Below are positions 37,141-47,516 of a stretch of 64,000 nucleotides of DNA, piece by piece. The DNA lies in assembly GCA_023053545.1 (NCBI GenBank), contig JAKZAN010000002.1:3580375-3644374 (forward strand), written 5' to 3'. The notes below the pieces were generated by a model, which was given only the letters and a program-made list of their open reading frames with translations, searched no databases and had not been told where the DNA came from. Source of the stretch: Lepidurus packardi. Its lineage: Eukaryota; Arthropoda; Branchiopoda; Notostraca; Triopsidae. The position numbers and the translations under genes were made by a program. Positions within the stretch are counted from its first letter, which is position 1. Every line of letters begins with the position of its first letter.

Positions 37141-39470
37141 ATGTCTTTGCTTTCCTCGAATGGACGGCATTTAACAACATAAAGGCACAATGTCACTGAG
37201 ATGTTGTTAAGTAATAACGCGGGAGATCCAATGGATGGCCTATTTGAATAAAAACAACACTAGTATACAGAATTACACAAATTAAAAGTCAAAACTTACT
37301 CAGCCTCTTCATCACCACACCCGAATATAACGCCCCTTTCCTGCTGGTCCTCCACAGGCCCCATAATGCACCCGAACCACGCCCACCAAAACCCAGAGAA
37401 GCTCCGTTGCTACCGTTTAAGACTTAACACAGTGAAAATGAACGGGCCTGCTCGCGGTATTTCCCAATACGGAATAGTAGCCAAACGGAGCTCTATCTCA
37501 AGCCTATTCGACAATGACAAGGCAGATATTAATAAAAAAAAGATCGAGTTCATTCAAATCCAAAAATTTACCTTGCGTAATGAACATCAATGATGAATCT
37601 GGTGAATCAGCTAACTGCAGCTCACAAGAATCCTCGTTTTCTTCTAAAGTGGACAGAATTTAGCCTCATAAAGGCTTCAAATGAAGATAGTCTTGGGTAG
37701 TAACGCAGGGAATCCGGCGGAGAAGCCTTTTTGAATTACAAATAAAACTATTAATATTCAATAAACACAAAATAAGAGAAAAACTTACTCCACTTCTTCG
37801 ATCCACAGACGAACTCAACCCTAGCCTGCTTGCCTGACTTACATCGGTATCCAAAATCCACCTAAACCACGCCCCCCCAAAAGAACAGAGAAGCTCCGTT
37901 GCTACCATTAAAGACCTAACGAATCATGCAGCAACGGAAACTTTTCTGCCCCCCAGAAAGTTGGATTGCAGCAAATCTTTAAGCGATTTACCGCAACCAA
38001 ACCTCCTAGCATACCTTATGCCCTCTGGGTCTCCAGTTCCATCACAAGAAAGGGCGAATCCGAATTGAAGCCGACGTGAAGAACATCACCGGAATCAGCT
38101 ACGGCGGCGCTCAAAGGCAAGGCAAGGGTTGAGGGAAGAGCTAATGATGACGATGATCTTCAGTATTGCAGCTGGACGAATCGCCATTGATCTTCTTTAG
38201 GAATGCCTGTGCTACTAAATAGTGAGGAAAGAGCATCAGGGGTTCAAAAGAGCAAGCCTAGAGCAAAGAGGAATGAGGAAAACATGAATACATTCAAACA
38301 AAATTTCCACTACGGAAAACTCTTTTTGGAGCGAAATTATCAAGGGAACAACTTACCCTTCAAAGAACATTCCCAATGATAGGTCCAGCTCACACAATGT
38401 TTCGATACGGAATGTTAGCGCAACAGACCTCCATCTCAAGCTTACAATAGCCTATGATCAATGGGATGCTAATTTTCGAAAAATAGTTCATTTAATTGTA
38501 AAATGGTTTACCTTCAGTTATGAACGTCATGGAAGAAACTGCTGAATTTGACAACTGCAGCTCATGAGAATCTAGAAGTCTCCTCTTTAGCTTAACTTTC
38601 GCTTTGAGAATTCTAGAACAAAAGTGACAAGCAGCAGTATTATGTAAGTAACACAAAGCACAGTACTAACTTGCGCGCGGAGCTCAAGTTCCAGACAATT
38701 GCGACGTTGCCCAAGTTGACTTATTTATATCTTCCTTTTCCCTTCGAGATATTGAACGAGTACGAGAATCTTGAAAACACCGCAGAATTGAAGAAAGTTT
38801 CCGTCTGAAGCACATAAGAGCCTAGGACTAAGCAAATGTTATTTTTTTTTTTTAAAAAATCGAGTTCATTCCAATGAAAATACTTTACCTCCACTACTGA
38901 ACACCAAGGGCGAAACTGGTGAATTGGATAACTACAGCTCACAACAATCTTAGTTTTCTTCTAATGGACGGAATTTTTAACGACATAAAGGCACAATGTC
39001 ATGGCGATGTTGTTAAGTAATAACGCCTATGTGAATAAAAGCAACAACATTAATATACACTTTAAAAAAAAAGAATTCAAACTTACTCCGCCCTCTTCAA
39101 CACCACACACGCAATACCGTCCCTTGTCTGCTGGTCCTCCACCGGCCCCACAATCACGCCCACCAACCCCCAGATGACCATGAAGACTGAACGGGCGTGC
39201 TCGCGGTATTTCCCAATACGGAATAGTAGCTAAACGTAGCTTTATCTCAAGCCTACTAGACAATGACAAGGCAGATATTAATAAAAAAGATCGAGTTCAT
39301 TCGAATCAAAAAATTTATCTTGCGTAATGACGAAAAGACGAATTAAATACCAAAGACGAATCTGGTAACTGCGGCTCACAAGTATCCTCGGCTTCTTGGA
39401 AAGTGGGCGGAGTTTAGCGTCATAAAGGCTTCCCATGAAGCTTATCCTGGGTAGTAACGCAATGAATCCA
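37141..39470 (-). repeat. Tandem exon-like modules, right arm
   Basis: Four copies of the module seen in the left arm lie in the same orientation: 39371-39470, 38931-39028, 37614-37725 and 37141-37249. The first and third encode PDSLRYYPRLSSFEAFM-like peptides; the second and fourth encode the diverged RYYLTTS form. The companion GGA|GTAAGT exon-like segment recurs near 37300-37505 and 39089-39266, and a more diverged copy starts near 38390. Two of the copies have no left-arm partner, so the array was expanded or contracted after the arms formed. Confidence 0.6.
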
Positions 39471-39473
39471 GTT

Positions 39474-42162
39474 TAGGGTTACCAACCGTCCTTAAATGAT
39501 AAGGACAGTCCTTAAATTTGGAATGCCCGTCCTTAAGACTGTTTGTCCTTAAATATGTCCTTAAATGGGAGTTGCTGCTAATTTTGTAGACATTTCGTCA
39601 AAATAAAAGGACCAAAACATCAATAATACATGCCGGCCGCATGCAGTTGCAAGTTCTGTTTAAAAATGGCTAGCCGTTCGGCATAGCGGGCCGTGGACAA
39701 CGGCTATAGCCGTCAAAGTCAAACACACGCTGCTGAAGGGGAATGCAACTGTCCTATTGGCTAATGGTAAGTGGCTAGTGACGACACAAGTATACGGCGT
39801 ACACGTGTGTATTGTATACGTGCGTATACTATACGCACTCGTGTGTAATCATTTGTGTGTTGCTGGCTGCTCTGAGACATTTCACGGCTCTCCACAGTCT
39901 TCAGTTACCATACTTAGGAGGTGTCTTGACTAAGTAAGTGTGTATAATTAATGGAATTATTGTGTGCAATACTTTAAATAATTTAACTACGTGCTATCTT
40001 GACTTGTTAACAGATCCTGCGAAGTCGCCCAAGTTCTATTTTCTATGGCACCCAAACGGAAATGTATATATCGAGAAGAATTTGCCGTGAAGTTCGATGG
40101 GATTAAAAGGAGTCGTCTTGGAGAAAACTTCGCACATTGTCAAGTGTGCCAATATGACATGAATATCGCATATGGTGGACAAGCATTCATAAAAACTCAC
40201 ATGGAGTCAGCTCGACATAAGACTGCTATGAAAGAGATGAAGACATCGCAAGCAATGGACAAGTTTGTCCTTGTGCCAAATTCGCCAGTGGACTTAAAAA
40301 CTGCCGCTGCTGAAGGAACTCTTGCTTACCATTTGGTAAGACACCATCATTCTTTTAAATCAGCGGATTGCATGAACACTATGCTAGCAACCGTGTTTCC
40401 AGACTCAGACATAGTGAAGAAATTTGCATCTGCACGAACTAAAACTGAAGCAATTATCTGTGGAGTTTTGACACCAACATCTGTAAAGGAACTTCTGTCT
40501 GATTTGCAAGATCAACCATACTCAATTTCCATTGATGCCAGTAACCATAAGGAATTAAAGACGTTCCCCATTGTGATTCGTTTTTTCTGTGAAAACGGTC
40601 TGCGAGCTGGATTACTGGAATTTGAGACCCTGAAAGGGGAAACGTCTGAAATGATTGCACAGTATATTCAAAAAACCATGGAGAAGAATGGCGTGGATAT
40701 TGGCAAATGTGTTGCTTTTTGTGCTGATAATGCAAATGTAAATTTTGGTGGTGTCCATTTTGGAGGAACAAATAATGTCTACGCAAGACTGAAACAGATG
40801 AAATCCGCAGATCCCACCCTTATTGCCATTGGGTGTCCAGCACACATCGTGCATAATGCTTTAAAGCATGCTGGTGGACAACTGCAGTGCGATGCTGAGG
40901 CCATAATTTGCAAAATCTCATCTCATTTTTGTGGACAAACTTTGCGTCACGAAAGATTGAAGGAATTCTGTGATTTTCTTGAAGTCTCCTATGCAGCACT
41001 GCCAACACATTCTCGAACCCGATGGCTCTCTTTGCTGCCAGTAATCAAGAGAGTGCTTGAGTTATGGAAGCCACTCAAGAGCTATTTCTTGTCAGTGGAC
41101 AACGTCCCTAAAATGCTGACAATGTTCTTTGAAAGTGAAACGGCTGAGATCCAGTTCCTATTTTTGCTATCGGCTCTGGAGGTGTTTCAGCAAACGATTT
41201 TGACATTGGAGAAGGATGATCTGCTTCTCCCTCAAATGTTGAATGCCATGAAGTTACTCATTTCTAAGTTAAGAGAGAGGAAGGAGAAGGAATTCTTCGG
41301 TGCATTGGCTATGAAAGCGCTCGAAGAACTGGATGATCTGTCAGCGGCAAGAAAATTGCGTACAGAAATGTTGCAGTTCTACACCACCGCAATTTCATAC
41401 TTAGAAAAGTGGTTCCATCCGGAATTGCTTCCTGAAACATGTGAGTGGATGCTGTTGAATGTCAGTGAAGAAGTCTCCTACAGTGACGTCTACAAAGCAG
41501 CTGATCTCATGAAATCTTCACTGTGTGCGGTGGATGCCTTGTTTGACGAAGTATCGTCCCTCAATGCTTTTCTTCGTTCTGGACTACCTAAGCGACTGGC
41601 AGAAGAACCAATTGGCAAGAAGTGGGCGTTCCTTTTCCGGCATTTAGAAATGCCAAATCTCCACCAATTAGTGTCGGCGTTATTCTCCATTCCTGTGTCA
41701 AATGCTCCGGTGGAGCGTGTGTTTTCTTTGTCTACGATTCAGTGGACTGATGACAGGAACCGCCTGCTACCGTCGACTGTCAAAGCGTTGCTACAAGTGC
41801 AGGTAAATTATGACTTGACCTGTGCTGGAATGCATGCGAAATTGTTGTCTGACAAGAACTTACTCAAAAAAATTTTGTCTAAAAGCAAATATTTGCTGTA
41901 GTTACCTTGCATGTCTGCGTCAAATACTGACAGTGTGTATGCCACGTGTGCTTTCTGCCATCGACAGTCATGTATTGCTCTGTAGCTCTAAATACTGATT
42001 GGTTTTACTGAACTTCTTATGGTTTCATTTCTTTGACTAATAAAGAAATTTGGGAAAGTGTTTCTGAAATAGGGGATCTGCACGAAAACCATTTAACACT
42101 TGATTCTTGCGACAATTTCCTAAGTTGTCCTTAAATTTTATCCGCGTGAGATGGTAACCCTT
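39474..42162 (+). mobile_element. hAT transposon, apparently whole, in the right arm
   Basis: The ends are TAGGGTTACCA and TGGTAACCCTT, an 11-bp terminal inverted repeat with one end mismatch. An exact 8-bp duplication ATCCAGTT flanks it (39466-39473 and 42163-42170). Removing it rejoins left-arm-like sequence. Subterminal copies of GTCCTTAAAT lie at 39488, 39508, 39529 (variant), 39545 and 39557, with one at 42127. It carries one uninterrupted transposase frame. Terminal repeats, duplication and coding frame all look intact. Confidence 0.95.
40045..41901 (+). CDS. hAT-like transposase with BED-type zinc finger, 618 residues
   Basis: A full-length, uninterrupted frame. Residues about 30-62 form a BED/C2H2-like zinc finger (HCQVCQYDMN then HMESARHK). 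The RNase H-like core has SIDASNHKELK with the first Asp, FCADNANVNFGG with the second Asp, the hAT-typical CPAHIVHNALKHA, and TRWLSLLPVIKRVLELW. The C-terminal dimerisation domain includes SNAPVERVFS, whose Glu fits the third catalytic position. Length is normal for this group. The ATG at 40045 is about 570 bp inside the element, leaving a leader. It may be a functional transposase, but activity cannot be judged from one copy. Confidence 0.9.
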   Translation: MAPKRKCIYREEFAVKFDGIKRSRLGENFAHCQVCQYDMNIAYGGQAFIKTHMESARHKTAMKEMKTSQAMDKFVLVPNSPVDLKTAAAEGTLAYHLVRHHHSFKSADCMNTMLATVFPDSDIVKKFASARTKTEAIICGVLTPTSVKELLSDLQDQPYSISIDASNHKELKTFPIVIRFFCENGLRAGLLEFETLKGETSEMIAQYIQKTMEKNGVDIGKCVAFCADNANVNFGGVHFGGTNNVYARLKQMKSADPTLIAIGCPAHIVHNALKHAGGQLQCDAEAIICKISSHFCGQTLRHERLKEFCDFLEVSYAALPTHSRTRWLSLLPVIKRVLELWKPLKSYFLSVDNVPKMLTMFFESETAEIQFLFLLSALEVFQQTILTLEKDDLLLPQMLNAMKLLISKLRERKEKEFFGALAMKALEELDDLSAARKLRTEMLQFYTTAISYLEKWFHPELLPETCEWMLLNVSEEVSYSDVYKAADLMKSSLCAVDALFDEVSSLNAFLRSGLPKRLAEEPIGKKWAFLFRHLEMPNLHQLVSALFSIPVSNAPVERVFSLSTIQWTDDRNRLLPSTVKALLQVQVNYDLTCAGMHAKLLSDKNLLKKILSKSKYLL

Positions 42163-44743
42163 ATCCAGTTGAAAGAATTTTACTTCGTTTTCGCTGAGAA
42201 TTCTAGAACAAAAGAGACAAGCACCAATATTATGCCAAAGTATTACGAGAAAAACACACACAAAAGAAAGTCTGAAAGAAAGAATGTCTGAAAGAAAGGG
42301 CTCCAAGTTCCAGACGATTGCGACGTTGACCAAGTCTACTTATTCACTCTTCCTTTTCGCTTCGATACATTGGACGAGTTCCACAACCCACAAAATTGTT
42401 CTTCCCACCTTCCACCCTCTTTCCGCGGTCTACATGGCGAAAATCCTGCAAAACAAACATAGAAGGGGGAAACGAATTTGTAGGAACTCATACACACGAG
42501 TCAAAGGCTAAATCCTAAAATTGACGTTTTCTTTCGAACCCAAATGGCTTTCTAAACCTTTCCAAAAGCTTTCCTGTTGGCAGAAACTGAAACAATGAAT
42601 TCAGCTTTAATATTTAGTATTTCATTTTAGCGCTCTTTGAAAAGAATGCGTACAGAGACTCAAATGAGAAGGAAAATTTCCTCGAAATAAAAGTTTGAGA
42701 ATTTAACACCAATTTCGGGAAAACGAAAAGGCTACCTCGACTTCGTCTTGAAAACACCGAAAACATCTTGAAAACACCTCGGAATTGAAGAAAGTTCGCC
42801 AAGGGGCAGATCACAGGGATTACGCATCGTCCAACACAAAGAGCTACTCCTTCCAAACCCGATTAGGGAAAATTAGCACCGAAAAGGACATAAACTTAAT
42901 ATAAGACCGTCAGAGTATCAAATTCACCTAATAAATATAAAAGGGACAACTCTTAGTAATACATATTTAAACACAACTTAACACGGTTTTACGCTTTAAC
43001 AAGTTGAATTTGAGTCTCGAAAAAAGTACGTCATCCCACCCGACTAGACAAATCAAAATGGCGGAACAGGGCGGTCACTCGGGTTAAGCGACAGGGGAGA
43101 AAAACGTTCGCTGGAGCTTTGACCGGGACCGGCAATAGCGGCCATGCGGGAATTTTTAATATTACGCTTTTTAGCCGGAAAATTTATAAATTTGTTTGCA
43201 TTGATTATTTTTTAAATCCAAAAACGAGTTACCGTCCGGGGGTGTATCTTTGTTGGCAGTCATGAGGATTGAGGAATTAAGAGAAATCTGGAAATTGCAC
43301 AAATCGGATTTTGAACATTTTCGTGAAAAAATAGGATAAACAAAGTCTTCGCCTAACTAGAGGAAACGGAAGGCAGAATATGATAACTTCCTAGTAGTTG
43401 TTAATTGAATTAATGGCAATATGTAAACAATGGGAGCGAATAAACTTGAAAACGTTCGAAAAATTGTTCGAAATCTAGGACGCTTAACCCCTGGGAATAA
43501 TGTCGAACATTATCAACATTGTTACTTCTAATTAAGAAAATGTGATAATATGCAAGCTGATTGCATAATACTTAGGTCTGTTTGCTTTTCAGTTTGACAA
43601 AAGTCGGATGGGAGTCGAAAAATTTTAATAAAACGAGAGCAAATTACCTGACGTGGAATCGGCTTGGCGTCTGTTCACAAAATGGCTGGCGGGATTAATT
43701 CCGTCCACTACGCAAAGTGGCGGTGAGCGCATACAGAGGGCTGTATCGCCAGAGGCCACAGCAACGTTAGCAACGAGCAACGTGATTGGGCACTGCGCTG
43801 GGTAGTTTTTTTTTTTTTTTTTATATTCCGTATTCTGTGCTCTGGCATTCTGCGTTCTAGCAATACTATTCTGCAGAAATACAAACATTCGTTTACATGT
43901 ATAAATAACTAACTAATAAGCCGAATTCATAAGATCGTCATAAGAACGAGAGCTGCGACGTAAAGAGGACGGACCTATTTTATTCCTTTTATTATTATTG
44001 ATCTATTGCTTTAAATTAAACTGTTAAATACATTAAAAAATATCTTACCTTAATCTCACACATAACTCTCCCCACGTGGCATGCTATGTTTTCACTCAGC
44101 TTCATTTGAATAACAGGCGAAGAAATAAGGATGTCTCTCCTAAAAATTCAAATAATAATTACCAACTGGAGCAGGCAAAAGGTGAAAAAGAACAAACCAG
44201 CGGCATCTTGTTTGCGCTTGTCCAGCCCAAATTTCACAAAATCGTCCGTTTTAGACGTTAAAAAGGACAACACGACCAAACGTTTGTATGAAACTTCGCA
44301 CTGAAAACACGCACAAAATCCTCAAATGAAGCTGAATGAATGCTTATAAATTAACATGAATGTTGTTCGTAACTGCAGACTAAGTTACGTAAATTCAGCT
44401 AAAAACACAACTATTCTATATATAAAGTTATGCATAACAATAGTTTCTGTCTGAACATGTAACTTGTTCGACTTTGCGAGCGCGACTGAGGCTGCAAGTT
44501 GAATAAAGCGCCGCTTACGGTCGTTCCAGTAACGCGCACTATTCACACTATTCAAATTCGGTGGAATTGTCTAAAAGAAATTTTTCTTAGGTTTAACTTT
44601 GCAGCAACAGGCCTATAAAAATAAGCCAGCATAATCCAGATACTTTTATTCCGTTTCAATCGGCTCCTGTGTGGTTGGCACGAGTGGGTTAAGCTTTTGT
44701 AGCCCACTATTATATCTTTCTTTAACATAAACTAACGATTAAC

Positions 44744-44845
44744 ATGGACGAGTTCACGGATTTTTTCGCAAGTTTGAGGATTAAGATTCCTTACTGGCGT
44801 GAATCCTATCCAACGGCTTTGATTGAGTGCGCTGTTTTTACATAG
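44744..44845 (+). other. Outward-facing 33-codon ORF at the right palindrome tip
   Basis: Mirror of the left-tip frame (44744 pairs with 20446). It begins MDEFTDFFASLRIKIPYWRE and stops three codons after the palindrome boundary region. Against the left copy I see three replacement and a few silent differences in 33 codons. No recognised family. Confidence 0.3.
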
Positions 44846-45125
44846 AGGGAAAACCTGCCTGCCTATTGACATCGCTGTTCCTAATGTCTCGAACATCATG
44901 TTGAAACATACAGAAAAGACATCCAAGTATAAAGACCAGGAAATCGGGATCCGCACGATGTGGAATTGCAAGACGAAGATTTTGCCAGTAGTAATCGGAG
45001 CTTTGGGTACAATAAAGAAACATTTTGATCATTCCCCTGAATATGCTCCCTGGTCACCCGTCAGCTGGATAAATGTACAAAATAGCACTTATGGGAACTT
45101 AACGCATTCTTCAAAAGGTGTTTAG
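44841..45125 (+). mobile_element. Non-LTR retrotransposon remnant (3' end of reverse-transcriptase ORF)
   Basis: The plus frame reads CLPIDIAVPN, then KTSKYKDQEIGIRTMWN, then ILPVVIGALGTIKK. This set (IDIAVP, K-SKYKD-EIE, PVVIGALGT) is characteristic of the region after the reverse transcriptase domain in many LINE-type ORFs. About 95 codons remain and no upstream RT motifs are present nearby. It starts exactly at the right palindrome boundary, so the palindrome may have cut or joined at this LINE. Confidence 0.65.
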
Positions 45126-45577
45126 GTAAATTTTCTTATCTCTTGTTGAGAACTGGTTTTACCACGTGATCCCATTAATGTAAAAATGTATGAGAGGAAA
45201 TGAAAGTCATAATAATAATAATAATAATAATAATGACAGAAGCAACAAATAGGCGTGGTTTAGGAGCGAGCTTGGGTCGGGCCAGGCGAGACAAACCTGT
45301 ACAAAATCGGTGAGTTGATAGCACTTGAAAACACAGTCGTTTCGCATTTCGCGTTTGGTTCGCATTTTAGTTCGCATTTCGGAGAAATTTGATACAACTT
45401 GATAAAATTTGATACACTTGATTAAGTTTCATACAACTTGATAGCAGTTGATAGAAGTTTTGATACAACTTGATAGCATTTGATACATTTTTACTGGCCG
45501 TCATTTAGGCTATCAGTCAAGTCCGTTTTTCTTTTCTGTATCAAAAGTTTTGGGACTTACCGAAAGGCTTGTTTAAA
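45126..45577. other. Upstream region of the BTB gene with simple repeats
   Basis: The stretch holds an AAT microsatellite at 45211-45234 and, at 45387-45488, a degenerate array of TTGATA and TTGATACAACTTGATA-like units, preceded by repeats of TTCGCATTTC. It should include the promoter and 5' UTR of the zinc finger gene. No exon is evident. Confidence 0.6.
45211..45234. repeat. AAT microsatellite
   Basis: Eight tandem AAT units upstream of the BTB zinc finger gene. Confidence 0.95.
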
Positions 45578-47195
45578 ATGGAAAAAGAGTGTTTACTGAA
45601 ATGGCAGAATCACAAACATGTTTTCTCCACATACTACTCTTTCATGAGTTCCGGCTCTCTTACGGATGTGACTTTGGCTGTAGACGAGGGGAAGCGTGTG
45701 TTCGAGGCCCACAGGGTTGTTTTGGCAGCATCGAGTCCAATTTTACATGTAAGCTTTGCGTTGTCTTTGTTTGAACTTGTATTGACATTCTTTTGATAGG
45801 CAAGATTAGCCGCCTTTCCTACAGAACGGGTCGTTTTGTTCTTCAGTGACATACATGCAGATGAAATGGAAGCACTTCTTCGTTTTGTATACCTAGGCGA
45901 GATGTATATTAATGAAAAGGACTGCGATTCGTTATTGAAGGCTGCAGAAGTACTGGGGCTCCGTGGTTTATCCAAAACTACCCGAGCAGCAAGTATACCT
46001 AACTTTGGTCCGGTTTTGAAACAAAATATGACATTTAAGCATGTGTTTAGGTAATACAGCCGACGAAATTATTTCAGAAATAACCGCCAATCAAGAAAAC
46101 CCGCCAGTAGAAACCCAGGGCAGTAGAACGGACTCAGGGTCAGTATATTAAAAAAAAGCATTCAGTTTCAGATTTGAATTATAATACCAATAGTTTATAT
46201 TTTCCAGTGCCTTTAAGTCAGTCTCAGCCAGGAAAAAATCCCGTAGAAAGCAAGTTTTACGTAGATCAGGTAATCCTGACTTTTGCCGCACTATTATAAT
46301 AAGACCAATAAACCGTTTCATGGTTTAGGTCCTAATTTGGAAGAATCAACCACTCTGAAGGTCCAGAATGGCGTTGTGCACATAGATTACATAGCAGATA
46401 AAGACCAAATAAGCTCAAACTTACTGAGCTTGCCAGAGCTCGTTAGTTTAGCAGGTGAAACTCTTAGTTCATGCAATTTTTAGATTTTTAATGTCCAAAT
46501 TATTATAGAAAGCTTCGAGCCTCCAGAGATTCCTAATTTACACAATGGCATTACAACGCAAATTGCAGTCTGTACGCGCGACTTTCCGCGAACAGAGCGC
46601 AATTGTGCTGGATGCGAAAATTCGTTTCCAGACGGACCTAGTTTAGAGACTCACGTTAGAGCAGAACATCCTGAACTTGAAGTACAAATGGAGCTTGAGA
46701 TAACAAGTACCTTCTTTTTATTAATGTACTACGGAGCTATTATGAAGGAAACATTTTCAGGTGGTAATACTTACAAGTGTGATCATTGCAACAAATGTTA
46801 TATGTATGATTATAATTTGGCACGCCACATTCGTACCGAACATGCTCAGTTGGCTACTCCCATACGTAAAAGAAAGCGTGCTGGATGTAAGTTCATCTTT
46901 TACGTAGTAACATTTAATAATTTGATATTAATGATACTGTACATTTCGTAGCTAAGCCGTTCAGCTGTGATTCGTGCGACAAAGGTTATTTTTCTATACA
47001 GGGATTGAGGAGACACTTGAGTAGAAGGCATATAGACGGGGCCGATGAAACTGAAGAACGTAAGTTTACAAATTAGTTTTACATGTCTTAAAAGTATGGG
47101 ATGTTTTTATAGGCAAGAAATATGCATGTGAGATGTGCGTTAAAAGCTACTCTCATAAAAAAGGATTGATAGCACATTTGAAGAATAGCCATTGA
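45578..47195 (+). CDS. BTB domain and four C2H2 zinc finger protein (nine exons)
   Basis: A probable sequence-specific nuclear regulator of the BTB-ZF class. Exons inferred from GT/AG borders and frame: 45578-45748, 45800-45992, 46060-46138, 46208-46269, 46329-46454, 46509-46706, 46761-46886, 46952-47059, 47113-47195; 381 residues. The BTB domain fills residues 1 to about 118: LLKWQNHKHVF, SLTDVTLAVDEGKRVFEAHR, VVLAASSPILH and LLRFVYLGEMYINEKDCDSL. A basic patch (ARKKSRRKQVLRR) follows. Zinc fingers C2-X12-H-X4-H have first Cys at 243, 283, 324 and 360, and the final zinc-binding His381 is the last residue. The KW-H-VFS--F-S BTB style is typical of arthropod BTB factors, but I cannot name the orthologue. 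The third and fourth exons are the least certain. DPAGT1 begins 322 bp downstream on the same strand. Confidence 0.9.
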
Positions 47196-47356
47196 TTGTG
47201 TATATGGAGTTGCCCTGGGGTTTGTCTATTCTTCCTGCGGAAATTAATTTTTTATTTTCACGTGGGGAAGCAAGTCTTGATTGCAATACAGATTGTTGAG
47301 TTCATGAAGCTCCTTTGTATGTATTTTCTTTCTGGCATGCGACAGAGTACGTTTCA

Positions 47357-47362
47357 AATAAA
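47357..47362 (+). promoter_or_regulatory. Likely polyadenylation signal of the BTB zinc finger gene
   Basis: AATAAA 162 bp after the TGA stop and about 155 bp before the DPAGT1 start codon. It is the only canonical hexamer in the short gap between the two genes. Confidence 0.55.
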
Positions 47363-47516
47363 TCGTTTTCCCCTCATATTTTTGTTCCGCATCCTTTGAA
47401 TTTAACGCGCTCTATCGGTTCCCATGGGAACGAGAATAGGCCAATGTAAGCCAGAAGCGTGGAATGTTTGGCGCCGATTGTTGTCTTGAAGGATCTCTGA
47501 GTGTACATTTGTAAAA

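Larger units (their letters stand above)
20350..44840. mobile_element. Giant composite palindrome (foldback element or inverted segmental duplication)
   Basis: The two ends are inverted copies: 20350 pairs with 44840, and matching blocks continue inward. Paired blocks seen: 20350-20737 with 44453-44840; 25300-26980 with about 42930-44445; 29770-30340 with 42170-42930; 30330-30980 with 38820-39473; 31090-31480 with 36240-36480; 31490-32289 with 32966-33735. Where I compared closely, arm identity is about 95%. Beyond the tips the flanks do not match, and I see no clear target duplication. The arms hold no transposase of their own that I can recognise; both hAT elements and the Tc1 element are later insertions because each interrupts one arm only. 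Drosophila FB-type foldback elements are the nearest known analogy (long inverted arms made of subrepeats), but this unit is much larger. An inverted segmental duplication is the main alternative. Confidence 0.85.
32966..44840 (-). repeat. Right arm of the palindrome
   Basis: Inverted partner of the left arm, with its own additions: about 2.5 kb at 33735-36240 including an 80-bp minisatellite, extra tandem modules at 36560-38700, and a hAT element at 39474-42162. It lacks the left-arm DNA around the Tc1 insertion. The tandem amplification makes this arm longer than the left in its inner half. Confidence 0.8.

Noticed and set aside
20350-44840. Polinton or other large virus-like element as an explanation of the palindrome
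   Set aside because: No polymerase B, integrase, protease, ATPase or capsid-like frame is visible; the only long frames belong to later DNA transposon insertions.
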